Source: Paracentrotus lividus
Lineage: Eukaryota; Echinodermata; Echinoidea; Camarodonta; Echinidae
Assembly: GCA_940671915.1 (NCBI GenBank)
Contig: CALNVZ010002974.1
Span: 36,696,560 to 36,760,559 of the forward strand
Direction: 5' to 3'
DNA: 64,000 nt
In this document: one piece after another, positions 12,801 to 24,800 of the stretch
Position numbering within the stretch: the first letter of the stretch is position 1
Layout of the letters: every line of letters begins with the position of its first letter
Position numbers and translations under genes: made by a program
Notes under the pieces: model-generated
What the model was told of the DNA's origin: nothing
Database searches by the model: none
What the model saw: the letters and a program-made list of their open reading frames with translations, nothing else

Positions 12801-15800
12801 AGATGTACTTATTTGATTTTTCTGCATCCAGAGTAAGCCAACTAGCTGTCTTTAAATGTCCAATAATCCTTTAATCATAGTTGATTTCATTTAGCAATAA
12901 AGGAATACTTTTCACTGTGTCTCGGCATTACTTGTATGTGTCATTATTTTGTAGGATCAACCTCTGGGTATGGCGGAGGAAGTGGTGGACGTATAGCACT
13001 GTACATCAATGAACAGTACAGGTTTCGGGGCACAGTCCAAGCCTTAGGTGGTCTAGGCTCACACACTGGATATGCTGGCGGGCCCGGTACTGTGTATCGA
13101 TACATTGAGGCGGAAGATCGAATAAGCAGAGAGCTGGAAGTGGATAACAGTGGCCATTCGGGCAATGCACACACAGTCACACTTACAGGAGATGCTCCGT
13201 ACGAGTTTGACAATGTCATGCTTCTGAGAGGTGCAAAGTTAACTCTGCAGGTAAATTTGTGTATATTTGAGATTTAGTGTTGTTTTGTCATTACGAACTG
13301 GGTAGTGATGACCCCTCCCCCTGTAGACCTGCAAAGACATTGTGACCAATTAGTAAATTTAAATTTGTTCTTTCTTGAATATTGCATATTCTTCAAAAAG
13401 ATTTCACTAGATTTATTCAATCTTTCATAGTACATACATCCTTTTATCTTGATTGCGCTCAGATCATACAAAATAGGTTATACTCCTGCAGGTTAAAAAG
13501 AGAAAGATTTTTGTTCAAAATTTAAGCTGCATATTCGGGACATCTCACATGTGCACTATATCCTCATCTTCTAAGCAAATGGTATATATTGAACATGCAA
13601 AGTGATTTGTTTCTATAATGTGTAATAATGTGTATCAGGACATTCCACATTTTTTTAAATCACAATTTGCATCAGGTTTAGAAATGTATGTTTTTTTTTA
13701 CCTCAGGAAATGTAAATTTTAGCTTGATACTAGGGAGGAATGATAATAATAGTAATAACAATACACGCTCAATTTGCCTTTGCGTGGCAATTATAACTTG
13801 TTTTCCATATGTGATCTGCGATTATAATGTTTCTTAATGTTTAAATTATCTTATAAATGTCTACTTCATTAATTGATATTTATCATAATATTAGTAGTAA
13901 TTCATGTTATAATGTGACCTTTTGTGATGTCAACTGTTCTATCAATTTTACACATGTTTTATTCAGCCTGTGGCTGCGACACATGTTTTTATGAATAAGC
14001 CATTTTTTAATTGAATTGAATTGAATTGAACTGAACAATAATAATATTTGGGATTTATATATGACCAAACATTTAGTTAGACTGCGTCTCTAAGCACTTT
14101 ACAGACATATTATTACTCATTCATTAATGGCTTGAAATGACTTTCAAATCTCAAAATTCAAATTCTCACCAAGTATTATGCATTGTGCAGCCAGTTTGTA
14201 TGTGGGATCCCACCGCTGCCACCATATTTTTGTGAATTTCATGAGTCAGAAAACAAATGTTAACTTAACACCATACAAAAATTATGTAATATGTGTGCAA
14301 AAAGTTGGTGAGAATACAAATGTTAAAGAGATGCAAATGTTGGGTAAATCTTCTACTCGTGAAAATTTATGTAGTAAAAAATAACAGCATACGTAGAATG
14401 TTAAATACGATGTTACAATCTAATAAGATATTCATGCACAGGTTATTGAGGTTTTGTATTCTGATGCCAATTCCCAGAAGCTTCATGCATTTTTTCTTCA
14501 TTGCACAAACTTCTAATTAGATCAGCCTACACTGGATATGTTACACTGTCTTCTCATTTTCTTTTCATAGGGTTCCACAGGGGTTGTTCGCAAAGGAACT
14601 ATACATGAACTCAAAGGAGATGGAACATGTGAATTAATTGTAGGAGATGACACAGAGATTCATCTGGCCCCAGCAGCCAGCAGATCAAGGCCTACTACAC
14701 GCATATCAGTACAGCCCAGGGGAATCTTGGTGGCACCACTTCACCTAGAAGTTGTTGAAATACTCTCAGTTGAGGGTGGCATACAAGGATTACAGGTGCT
14801 CATGACCAGTGGTATAGTTAACCTCCACAACTCTGGTTTCTCAGTTTGCACCAACTGCTCAACCACTTCAATAGAACGAGGTCAATATCGCCTTGGTAGC
14901 ATTCATGTCCGTAATACAGGAACCCTGCGAGGTAGAAGCAGCAGTTACAGCACACAGTCTGAAACAGGCATTCAGCTATTCCTGTCTAGAGTGCTTGAGG
15001 TGGAATATGGAGGGATAACTCAAACCGACAAGAGTCTTGAAGGATACACCAGATGGCTGAAGGTGGAGCTGTCAGGAAATATTGATGGCATTGGATTAGG
15101 CTACCTGCAACAGGCCGGTCCTGGAAGAGGTTACACATGTAGTAGCTATACTGGTAGTGGAGCTGGACATGGTGGGATGGGGAATAGGAGATCTTGCACT
15201 TCTGGTAGTAATATCTATGGTGAGGCTTGCCTACCAGTTTATGCAGGAAGTGGTGGTGGTTCTGGATGCTCAAGTGGTGGAAGTGGTGGAGCTGCTGTCA
15301 AATTGATATCTTCCATCCTTTCACAGGTCGAAGGAAATATAAAGATGGATGGTACCAATGGAAAGTCATCATCTGGAGGTGGCAGTGGTGGATCAATCTG
15401 GCTTGACAGTGATTACATTGAAGGGTGGGGTATTCTTTCAGCTTATGGTGGGACAGGATCCACAGGATATTGCTATCATCATACCAGATATGGAGGTGGA
15501 GGAGGAGGGGGACGTATCAGAACCTTCTCTCCAAATCCATATCCCATCTTGTCGGGAAGGCGAGCTGTAGAGGCAAAAGTGTCAAGTTATAGAGGAAACT
15601 CTGGAACACTGTGCTCTGAGCCTTTGCTATGCAACTGCCAAGGTTCATCACTGTGCAGTAATCATGGATATTGGGACTCTACAACTGAAACATGTACGTG
15701 TGAAGAAGGATATGTTGGTAGCAGGTGTCAGGTACCATGTTTGTCTAGCTTCACCTGCAATGGACATGGCCTGTGTACTGAATCTGGTGACTGTCTATGT

Positions 15801-18800
15801 GATGCAGGTTTTGTTGGCTATCGATGTGAACATGAATGCGACAGAAATGTAACTTGTAGTGGACATGGGCAATGTACAGTGTTCGGAGAATGCCTGTGTG
15901 GGGACTGTTTCCATGGTGAAGACTGCTCTCTGGAGTGCAGCGGAGAGGGGATCTGCTCTCAGGATGGTACTTGCCAGTGTAACAGCTGCTACGTTGGACA
16001 ATACTGTGGAACTGTTTGTTCAGACCACGGATCATGTGAACTTGGGGTCTGTTCCTGTTACATTGGTTGGAGTGGTGAACATTGCTCCATTGCTGGCTGT
16101 CCTGGTGACAATAACTGCTGCGGGAATGGAATCTGCAATACCGCAATTCATCAGTGTTACTGCAATCCAGGTTGGATGGATGAAGACTGTTGTACACCCG
16201 ACTGTCCAGGAGATCCAGATTGCACTAATAATGGAATTTGCACAACTGTGAGTGATCCCCCTCAATGTGCATGCTTTGAGGGATGGATGGGACTAGCATG
16301 TGAAGAGGAATGCCTGAATGGCAATGTGGTAGTTCTGAATGGAGAGTACACATGTGATTGTGATCCATGCTGGGTAGGTATGGGATGCAACATCTTATGT
16401 TCAGGAAATGGCATGTGCAATAACCAAACACAAATATGTGATTGCGATCCATTAAAAGGTTGGAGGGGAGATCTCTGCAACATTCCTGGGTGCCCCGGTT
16501 TCGGAGAAGATTGTTCTGGACATGGTGACTGCAATAGTGCAACTCATGAGTGTACTTGTCATCCTGGCTGGTCTGGTGTGGGATGCCATATACCAGACTG
16601 TCCAGGTGAACCAGACTGCTATGACCGTGGCTACTGCAATTCAACGTTCAACCCTCCTGAATGCCGAAACTGCTCTGTGGGGTACATGGGACGTGACTGC
16701 AATGAGCCATGTGTCAATGGATTACAGCAACCAATGGACAGTGGAATTTGTGTTTGTGATCCAGGATGGGTTGGAACAAGTTGTGATTCTGAATGCTCCG
16801 GTCATGGAACAATTATTGATGGACAGTGTGAATGTGACGAAGTTTGGCGTGGGATGCTCTGTGACTACCCTGGTTGTCCAGGGGATGATATTGACTGCAC
16901 TGGACATGGAGAATGCGACAGCTCTCAACATGTATGCACTTGTGATCTTGGGTGGAGAGGAGATGGCTGTAACATACCAGACTGCCCAGGTGAACCAGAT
17001 TGTAACAACAAAGGCACTTGCAATGGAACATTTGATCCACCAAGGTGCCTTGATTGTCAGCCGGGATTCATGGGACTTTCCTGTGAAGAACCCTGTATCA
17101 ATGGAACCCAAAATCCTCCCAATAGTGGAATTTGTCAATGCGATCCTTTCTTTGCTGGAGTTGGATGTGACGCCGAGTGTTCTTTGCATGGAAAAATTGT
17201 TGGTGATCGATGTCATTGCGATCCAACATGGTGGGGACCACTATGTGATGAACCTGGATGTTACGGCAATGGCTCACCCTGTACAGGTAGAGGTGAATGC
17301 AATGCAGCCACACATATCTGTAGTTGTTGGAGTGGATACACAGGAGATGGTTGTGAGTTCCTAGATTGTCCTGGAGATCCTGACTGTTATGGACGTGGGA
17401 GTTGCAGTGATGACTTTGAAACACCCCAATGTGTCAACTGCACCTGGCCTTTCATAGGACGAGACTGTAACAGCATTTGCCAGAATGGCACTGAAAGTCC
17501 TGTCAACAGTGGAAACTGCATCTGCGATGCCTGTTTTGCAGGTATTGGATGCAATGCTGAGTGCTCTGGAAATGGACAATGTCTCACCAACCCTGATGGA
17601 TTGGCAGAATGTTCTTGCGGTACTAGTTGGCGTGGACAGCTATGTAATGTACCGGGATGTCCTGGTATTGGTGAAGACTGTAGTGGCAATGGAGACTGTA
17701 ATACTGGTGTAGGACTGTGCTTTTGTTACCCAGGCTGGAGTGGTGATGGATGTGAGGTGCCAGACTGCCCAGGAGAACCTGACTGCAATGACCATGGTGT
17801 GTGTGGAAGCTCTTCTGATTCAGAACCAGTAAGTAGCCATGATTGCATTGCTGGTATTGAGAATTTGGAAAGATTAAGAAATTTATTATTTGTATTGTAT
17901 GTAGGCCTACAATGTATTCTGTGATAAATCCATTCAAACAGCTGTAAACAGCCACATTAATTTAAACCATATTTAACCAAGGAATGTGTACCACTATTAC
18001 TGTGAAACATGTTCTTGAAAATTAGATCCTTGTTGAATGTATCTGAGCACTTTATCATGATGGAACTTAAAGATATCTTGTTTAGAAATGTAAAATAGTT
18101 AGTATAATTTTTTGTAGCACTTGTTTTCTGCATAGATTTTCAAATTTGCTTTTAATCTGAGAAACTCATCTTTTCCTCTATATACAGACCTGCATTTGTG
18201 ACAATGGCTACTTTGGGAATGACTGCAGTTTCTTTTGCAAAGAAGGTGAAGTACAACCCGACCAATCTTGTCAATGTAACCCATGCTATACTGGATTTGA
18301 GTGCAATGTGGTCTGCTCTGGTAACGGACAGTGCAAATCCGGTGAATGCGTCTGCACCAACAATGAGATTGAATCCTTTCTTGGACCGTCGTGTGAGTTC
18401 CGTGGATGTCCTGGAGAGGACAGTTCTTGCAATGGTCATGGCACATGCAATGCAGGTAGCCAGGAATGCACTTGTTACCCTGGATGGAGTGGGAAGGACT
18501 GTAGCACACCAGACTGTCCAGGAGTTCCTAGTTGCTCTGGTAAGTCCAATCTCTTCTCTTAGACTCTAGTTCATTCAATAACTTGCCAATGATTGGAATA
18601 TTCAGTTGTATATGAATTCAGGCTCTTCCCCACATACTCATATAAGTCTGTTGAAGTAAAGAAATCTCTAATTATGGTATAAGGCAGGGGTTTATTTTAT
18701 TGATATACTATCGGACAGTAATTTCAATAAAATATTTTTGGAATGCATATTCTGTGCTGATATAAATTCAACATACATGTACATGTTAGAGGCCATATAA

Positions 18801-21800
18801 GTCCAATAGTGTGGTTGGAGTTCCACGATTTACCATTTCCCAAGCTGTATAAATTTGTTTTGTGCCTACTTGGGCAGACTCTATTAAGCATATTGTATCA
18901 TTCTGTTGCTCCAAGTTTAGGCTTTAGTTAAAATTACTTTTTTTCTGTTTCCTCTTGGTTCAGACAACTATTTCTGAATTTCTGAATCTATTTACATTTT
19001 CCCATACATTATACATTTAATTTACTGTTAGTTGTAATTAATTTCTCTTGCAGGGAATGGAGTATGTGAGGACAAGCAACCAAGACAATGTTCCTGTAGT
19101 GAACAGTGGACAGGCTCAGCTTGTGATATACCTTGTGTCAATGGCAAGAACACTGATGGAACACGATGTATATGTGACCCTTGCTACACAGGAATAGGAT
19201 GCACTGAGATCTGCAATAGCAATGGACAATGTGATGATGGGTAAGGTTTGGTTGTATTCTTCCGTACAATCATGTACTCATTGATCAAAATATCAAAATG
19301 TATTAATATAAGGTTTAGTTAAGTGCCTATGACTTTTATGCATTCAAAGGAATATTTTCTTTGAGAAGAGGGAAGGGAAAATGGCATTTAAATAATTATA
19401 TTTCCTGCACTTACACACTTTTTTGAGAGGAAGAATCATATTATCAAAGTATTTTCTAATAGAAATACGATTTTTTTTTTCCCCTTACGTATGTGTGTGA
19501 TTCAGGACCCGAAATAAGAATAATGTCCCATGGCGCATGTGCATGTTTTAGATAAAGAGTTATAATTGTTTTATTAAATCATATCTCATTCCGTGTATCT
19601 TAACTTAATGTCATTTCTATGGACCTCACAGAACTTGTATCTGCGACTACAAAAGTGGTTTTCGAGGTGAGCGCTGCCAGATCTTTGGTTGTCCTGGCAA
19701 CCTAACAGACTGCAGTGGTCATGGGACATGCAATACTGGAAGCTGGGAGTGTGTTTGTGATCCTGGATGGCAAGACATCGGATGTCAGTTTCCAGATTGT
19801 CCAGGTACTCCTGATTGCTCCAACAACGGTAACTGCCATGTACCTTCAACTGGAGAGAACCCCTTCTGCCTTTGTGAGAACACATACATGGGATACGCCT
19901 GTGAGCTAAGGTGCTTCGAAGGGACACCCTCTTTGATCAACATGACATGGGTTTGTGAATGTGACCCATGTTACAGCGGACTGGACTGTGGTTCTTTCTG
20001 CAACAACCAAAGTGACATTTGTGATGATGCCGGCATCTGTGACTGTGGGTTTGGCGGATGGAGAGGATATGTTTGTGACAAACCAGGTTGTCCAGGAGAA
20101 GGGGCAGACTGCAGCAACCATGGTCAGTGCAACCTTGCAGATGGCTTCTGTACATGCAATCCTGGCTGGACTGGTGTAGGATGTCACATTGCAGACTGTC
20201 CTGGAGAACCGGACTGTAATGATCGGGGTACCTGCCTTCCAGAAGAACCAGCTCCTCGGTGTGTCAACTGCACCGCAGGTTGGATGGGTGTAGCCTGTGA
20301 TGTTCCTTGCATCAATGGTAACCAGGATCCACCCAATTCAGGTATCTGTGCCTGCCAGCCCTGCTTCAATGGATTTGGTTGTGACCGCCTTTGCTCAGAC
20401 ATAGGTGTGTGCTCTCCAGATGGTATGTGTAACTGCACTTACGCTGCTGGGAAAGGTCCTTTCTGTGAAGTTCCTGGATGTCCCGGATTATTTGATCTTG
20501 ATTGCTCAGGACGAGGGTCTTGTCTTGAAGGTTTGTCTAAAAATGATTTAATAATGAAAATGATTTTATCAAAGTGCCAAGTATCCATATTAATTTCATT
20601 TCATTAAAAATTAGACCCCAAAAAAACGTATGTAAGACAAAACGATTTTAATGTTAGTAAGCTTCTTGGTTAATATAAGAAATATGTTTCCTTTTAGGAG
20701 GCTTACCAAAATATATTGTCCACGTCCTGATGTGGAAGAGTGGATACATTTATCACAATTTTTTGGAAATACTTGTAGATTTTTGGTTGCTCAAGATACA
20801 AAGACAAGAAATTTAATTATTGGACATCTTTCCATTATTGGGTTATTCATAGAAGGTGCGAGTTTGGTCAATATCCCTTTGAAGGGTTGCATTTGGAACA
20901 CTCTGTATATTTTGACTAGTTACCTAAGAGATTTACAATTAGTCTTGATAAAAGACCATATAAAACAATTTTTTAATCCAATGTTTATCAGGAACCTGCC
21001 TGTGCAACCAGGGTTGGACTGGTGTGGGTTGTGAGATAGCAGACTGTCCAGGTGATCCTGACTGTAATGACAGAGGATCGTGCTTTACTGAGGTGACAAT
21101 CCCTGAATGTAGGAGCTGTGATGTAGGATGGATGGGGGAAGCATGTGAGATACCATGTGGACCAGGTAAGTTAAAGGATGACCCGGCATATACTTCACCC
21201 ATCCCTCCCACATACATGTATGCTCATTCCAGAATCTTAGAGGATACCCCCTATCAAAAGATTTTGGAAAGGAAGCTGCATCAAAATTACCCCCCCCCCC
21301 CTATTACAGGCTTTTGGAAGGTAAGCTGCATCAAAATTACCCCTTATTACAGGCTTTTGGAGGGGAAGACTAGCTGCAGACTAAGTAGAATATTGTACCA
21401 TTATGCGCTTTTAGACACTGACAGCCTTACAGTAAATGGGAGCTAACCTGATAGCTTTATAAGGTAAGAAAATAATCAAATATAATTTAAATGAAATAAA
21501 CAAATAAATAATATATAATAATAATAATATCTAAAAATAGATAATATCTCCTTACAAGCAGAGCTCAAAATTGTTTTTTATTCGACTTCCATTTTTTACT
21601 AGATCATGGGGTCCAGTTCCCAATGGACAGCGGGATCTGTAACTGTACCGACCCCTGCTGGCATGGGGTCAGCTGTCTTGACCTGTGCAGTGGTCCTGAG
21701 CAGGGATCCTGTATGGATGGCCAATGTGAATGCCAGAGCGGCTACTGGGGAGAATTCTGTGAGATAGAGAGCTGCTTTGGTGATGGTGAGCCATGTTCCG

Positions 21801-24800
21801 GGCATGGTGTGTGCCAGGAAGACAGGACCTGCAAGTGTGACGGGGAATGGCAAGGGCTAGGATGTGAGACACCCCTCTGCATCAACGACTGCAATGGATA
21901 TGGTGTCTGTGACGGGGCGAGTGGAATACCTGTATGTCAGTGCGATGACCACCATTTTGGCAGGGATTGCGGATATCCCTGTATGAATGGGACTGTACTT
22001 AATGACACCTGTGTTTGTGACCCCTGCTCCTCTGGACCAGCTTGTGATCAAGAATGTGCTGGACATGGCAACTGTGTGGGTGGTGTCTGTCAATGTGATC
22101 AAGCCTGGTGGGGTAAGTGTTTGTCCTTAGAATACAAGAGCTGCATTGGTTATTTTAGACCTGTCCGCACATGAGATGGATAGATATATTACACTTTATT
22201 TAGGAATAATATCTATATTAATTATACCTTTTTTGGAATGCTTAAGATATTGGTCACAAATAAGTTAACATTTTTTCTTTATATCATATGATCTGTAGAA
22301 TGTCTCTATTCAGCAATGCAATTGACAATAATTAAGCATGGTCAAATTATATCAGCTTAATTTTCTGATTGGTTCCCATCAATGACATCTTTTTCATAGT
22401 GCTAAATTTGCACTTTTGTTATAAGTGACTTTCCTGCATGTTATTACCTTTTGAGGTTTTGATTTACTTCAATAATCACATGACCCTCTCTTACCTTGCT
22501 TTTGTTCCCGAGAACAATGCTATGACCGAACCAACAAAGACACCAAACATTTTCCTACTTCCTACCCCTCCATAATACCCTGCTCAACCCCTGACACGAG
22601 GTGGCGCTAGACCACTAAAGGCATATATCTTCATTCTGATTTTTCGAGTCGTGCTGATCCGGACCGTTCCTGAATTTTCGGGTGAGATCGTTCCTATTTA
22701 CGATTTTGAATTATATTATCAAATATTTGCGCTTCCTAAAGCCTCCTTTTACGCCTAGCGTAAATTTGGGTGCTTTAGTTTTACTGCGCCCCTCCTTTGG
22801 GCCTAGAATTACGTCCTTTTCCGGACGTTTTTCTTCCGTTCCAACCCAGTCCGCCCGTTCTTTTAACGTGGTTGTTTTTGGTCGTCCGGTTTGAGCGCCT
22901 GTTTTTCTTTTGAAACTCAGTCCGCTCCTTCTCCGACTCTTCTCTCTGTGGTTGTTCTCTTTAGGAGGGTTTCCTTCTTCCTTTCTAGAACAATTTTGAC
23001 ATTTTAAGTACGTTTTTGTTATATTATTGTACTTTTCCCGCGGCCACGTGCCTTTTTGCGGGTGTCTTCCGGGTCTTTGGACTTCCGGTCTTTGTTCGAT
23101 CCATCTAGTGTTTTGTTGGCGGTGTGTGTGTATGTGTGATCGAGCGCCTCTTTGTAAGTCGCTCTTCTGGTGCATACTCTTCCTTTTGGTCGTTTCTACG
23201 GAGGTTCGTCCCCGTTTTCGTCAAAAAAAAAAAAAAAAAAAAAAATTATTTCTTCGTCTAGCCTGTTCTAAGGGGGTTTTTTTTTTTTGGAGTTCTCCAG
23301 AGCCGCCTAAGTAGCCGGTCTCGCTCGTCTTGCCTTAGCTTTTCTAAGAATTAGGTTTAACGCTTACAAAGACATAATTTTGTTCTTTTCTTTTCAGAGG
23401 CGTTCTAACCATGGACAGCAGAGGTCTCCTCTGACGACTCAGACGACACAGAGCTGGCGGCATTGGTCTCTTCGAAGTCGTTTTCGCCGGGATCGGAAGC
23501 ATGCCCCGGCGGAGAGTCGTCTCGACCGCCAGGTCGTTCGCCTCTCCCTCTAAGTAAGGGGGCACGCCAGTGACACTTGTGTCCAGCGCTGGCTCCACCT
23601 CTCTAAGTCCAGCACTAAGAAAAGGTCTTGTAGCTCGAAGAGCACCATAGCAAAAACGTGCGTCCACGTTTTCCGGGTGCCTAAGACCTTGTCGTCTCGG
23701 TTGTCTCCGGCCCAAGGGAGCGGGTTCGTCTATCCAGACGTCTTGCCCCCGCCCCCCCCGAGTGTAAGCCAGAAAATTGTGGTTTCTGTCTCACTTAGGA
23801 TGAGAGTCGTGCGCCACGTCTCGCTCAGGCATGCCCCGGGGGGTGCCGATACGGTTTGGACCCCGTGCGCCGCAGTTTCTGCAGCTGGCGGACCACTCCA
23901 ACCTTGGGACCTCCACGGGTAACCGAACCCCAGGTTGGCGGCTTCGCTTCCCGTCCGGAGTGCCTCCACCCCGTATCACGGCTGGTGGCTTCGCAGGCTA
24001 TTAGGCTATCCTTGGGATACGCCAATACGCCACCGGAGTTCGTTCCGACGCACGAACACCCGGGCTCCTCGGACCCGAGTGTACAACAGAAAATTGCGGT
24101 TTCTGTCTCACTTAGGGATGAGAGTCGTGCGCCCAAGGCCCACGTCTCGCTCAGGCATGCCCCGGGGGGTGCCGAGTAAGGTTGGACCGTGGCCGCAGTT
24201 TCGCCATTGGCGGCCGCCTCCCTTGGTAACGGCCCCAGATGCGGATCCCTTCCCGTCTCGGAGTAGCCTCCACCCGTTTCACGGCTGGTGGCTCGCAGGG
24301 CTATTACGGCTATCCCTTGGGATACCGCCCAACGCCGGCCCCGGTATCGGGGAGTCGTTCCACCACAACCACCCGGGCTCTCGGACCCCCGAGTGTAGCA
24401 CAGAAAATTGTGGTTTCTGTCTCACTTAGGATGAGAGTCGTGCGCCACCGTCTCGTCGAGGCATGCCTGGGGGTGCCGAGTACGGTTTGGGACCCGTGCG
24501 CCGCAGTTTCTGCATCTGGCGAACGCAGGGACTCCGCTTCCACGTCCGGAGGTGTCTCCACCCCCGTCCAAACGCTTTATCGTTCACGGGCTGGTTGGTC
24601 CACAGGCTATTACGGCATCTTTGGTATCGCCCAAGCCCACCGGGATTCGTTCCAAACGAACACCTGGTCTCTCGGACCCCAGGATGTTCTACCCGAACGT
24701 CCGGGGATATTCGTTATCCGTTCAGGATGCAGCTGCTCGGCCTGCGTGGTCAGACCCCGAGAGCTGCCGGATATCCCGATCCTTGGTGGGTGCTTTCAGC

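Larger units (their letters stand above)
4718..15620 (+). repeat. Array of glycine-rich modules M3-M9 within the coding sequence
   Basis: Module starts at 4718, 5933, 7193, 8441, 9674, 11418 and 15216 mark seven modules; M1 and M2 lie upstream (M2 start at 2054). Spacing counted in coding bases is 393-420 residues. M9 keeps only the glycine half before the EGF repeats begin. The repetition is plain at protein level and visible in the DNA of M3-M7. Confidence 0.85.

Noticed and set aside
16093-17700. CRISPR-like or satellite array
   Set aside because: The regular spacing comes from coding EGF super-repeats with conserved cysteines, not from identical DNA repeats.
20651-21034. 127-codon plus-strand frame through intron 14
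   Set aside because: Its frame differs from that of exon 15, and the intronic part has no similarity to the surrounding repeats.
22711-23175. 154-codon minus-strand frame
   Set aside because: It lies in the DIRS leader, is charged and low-complexity, and shows no domain or start context.
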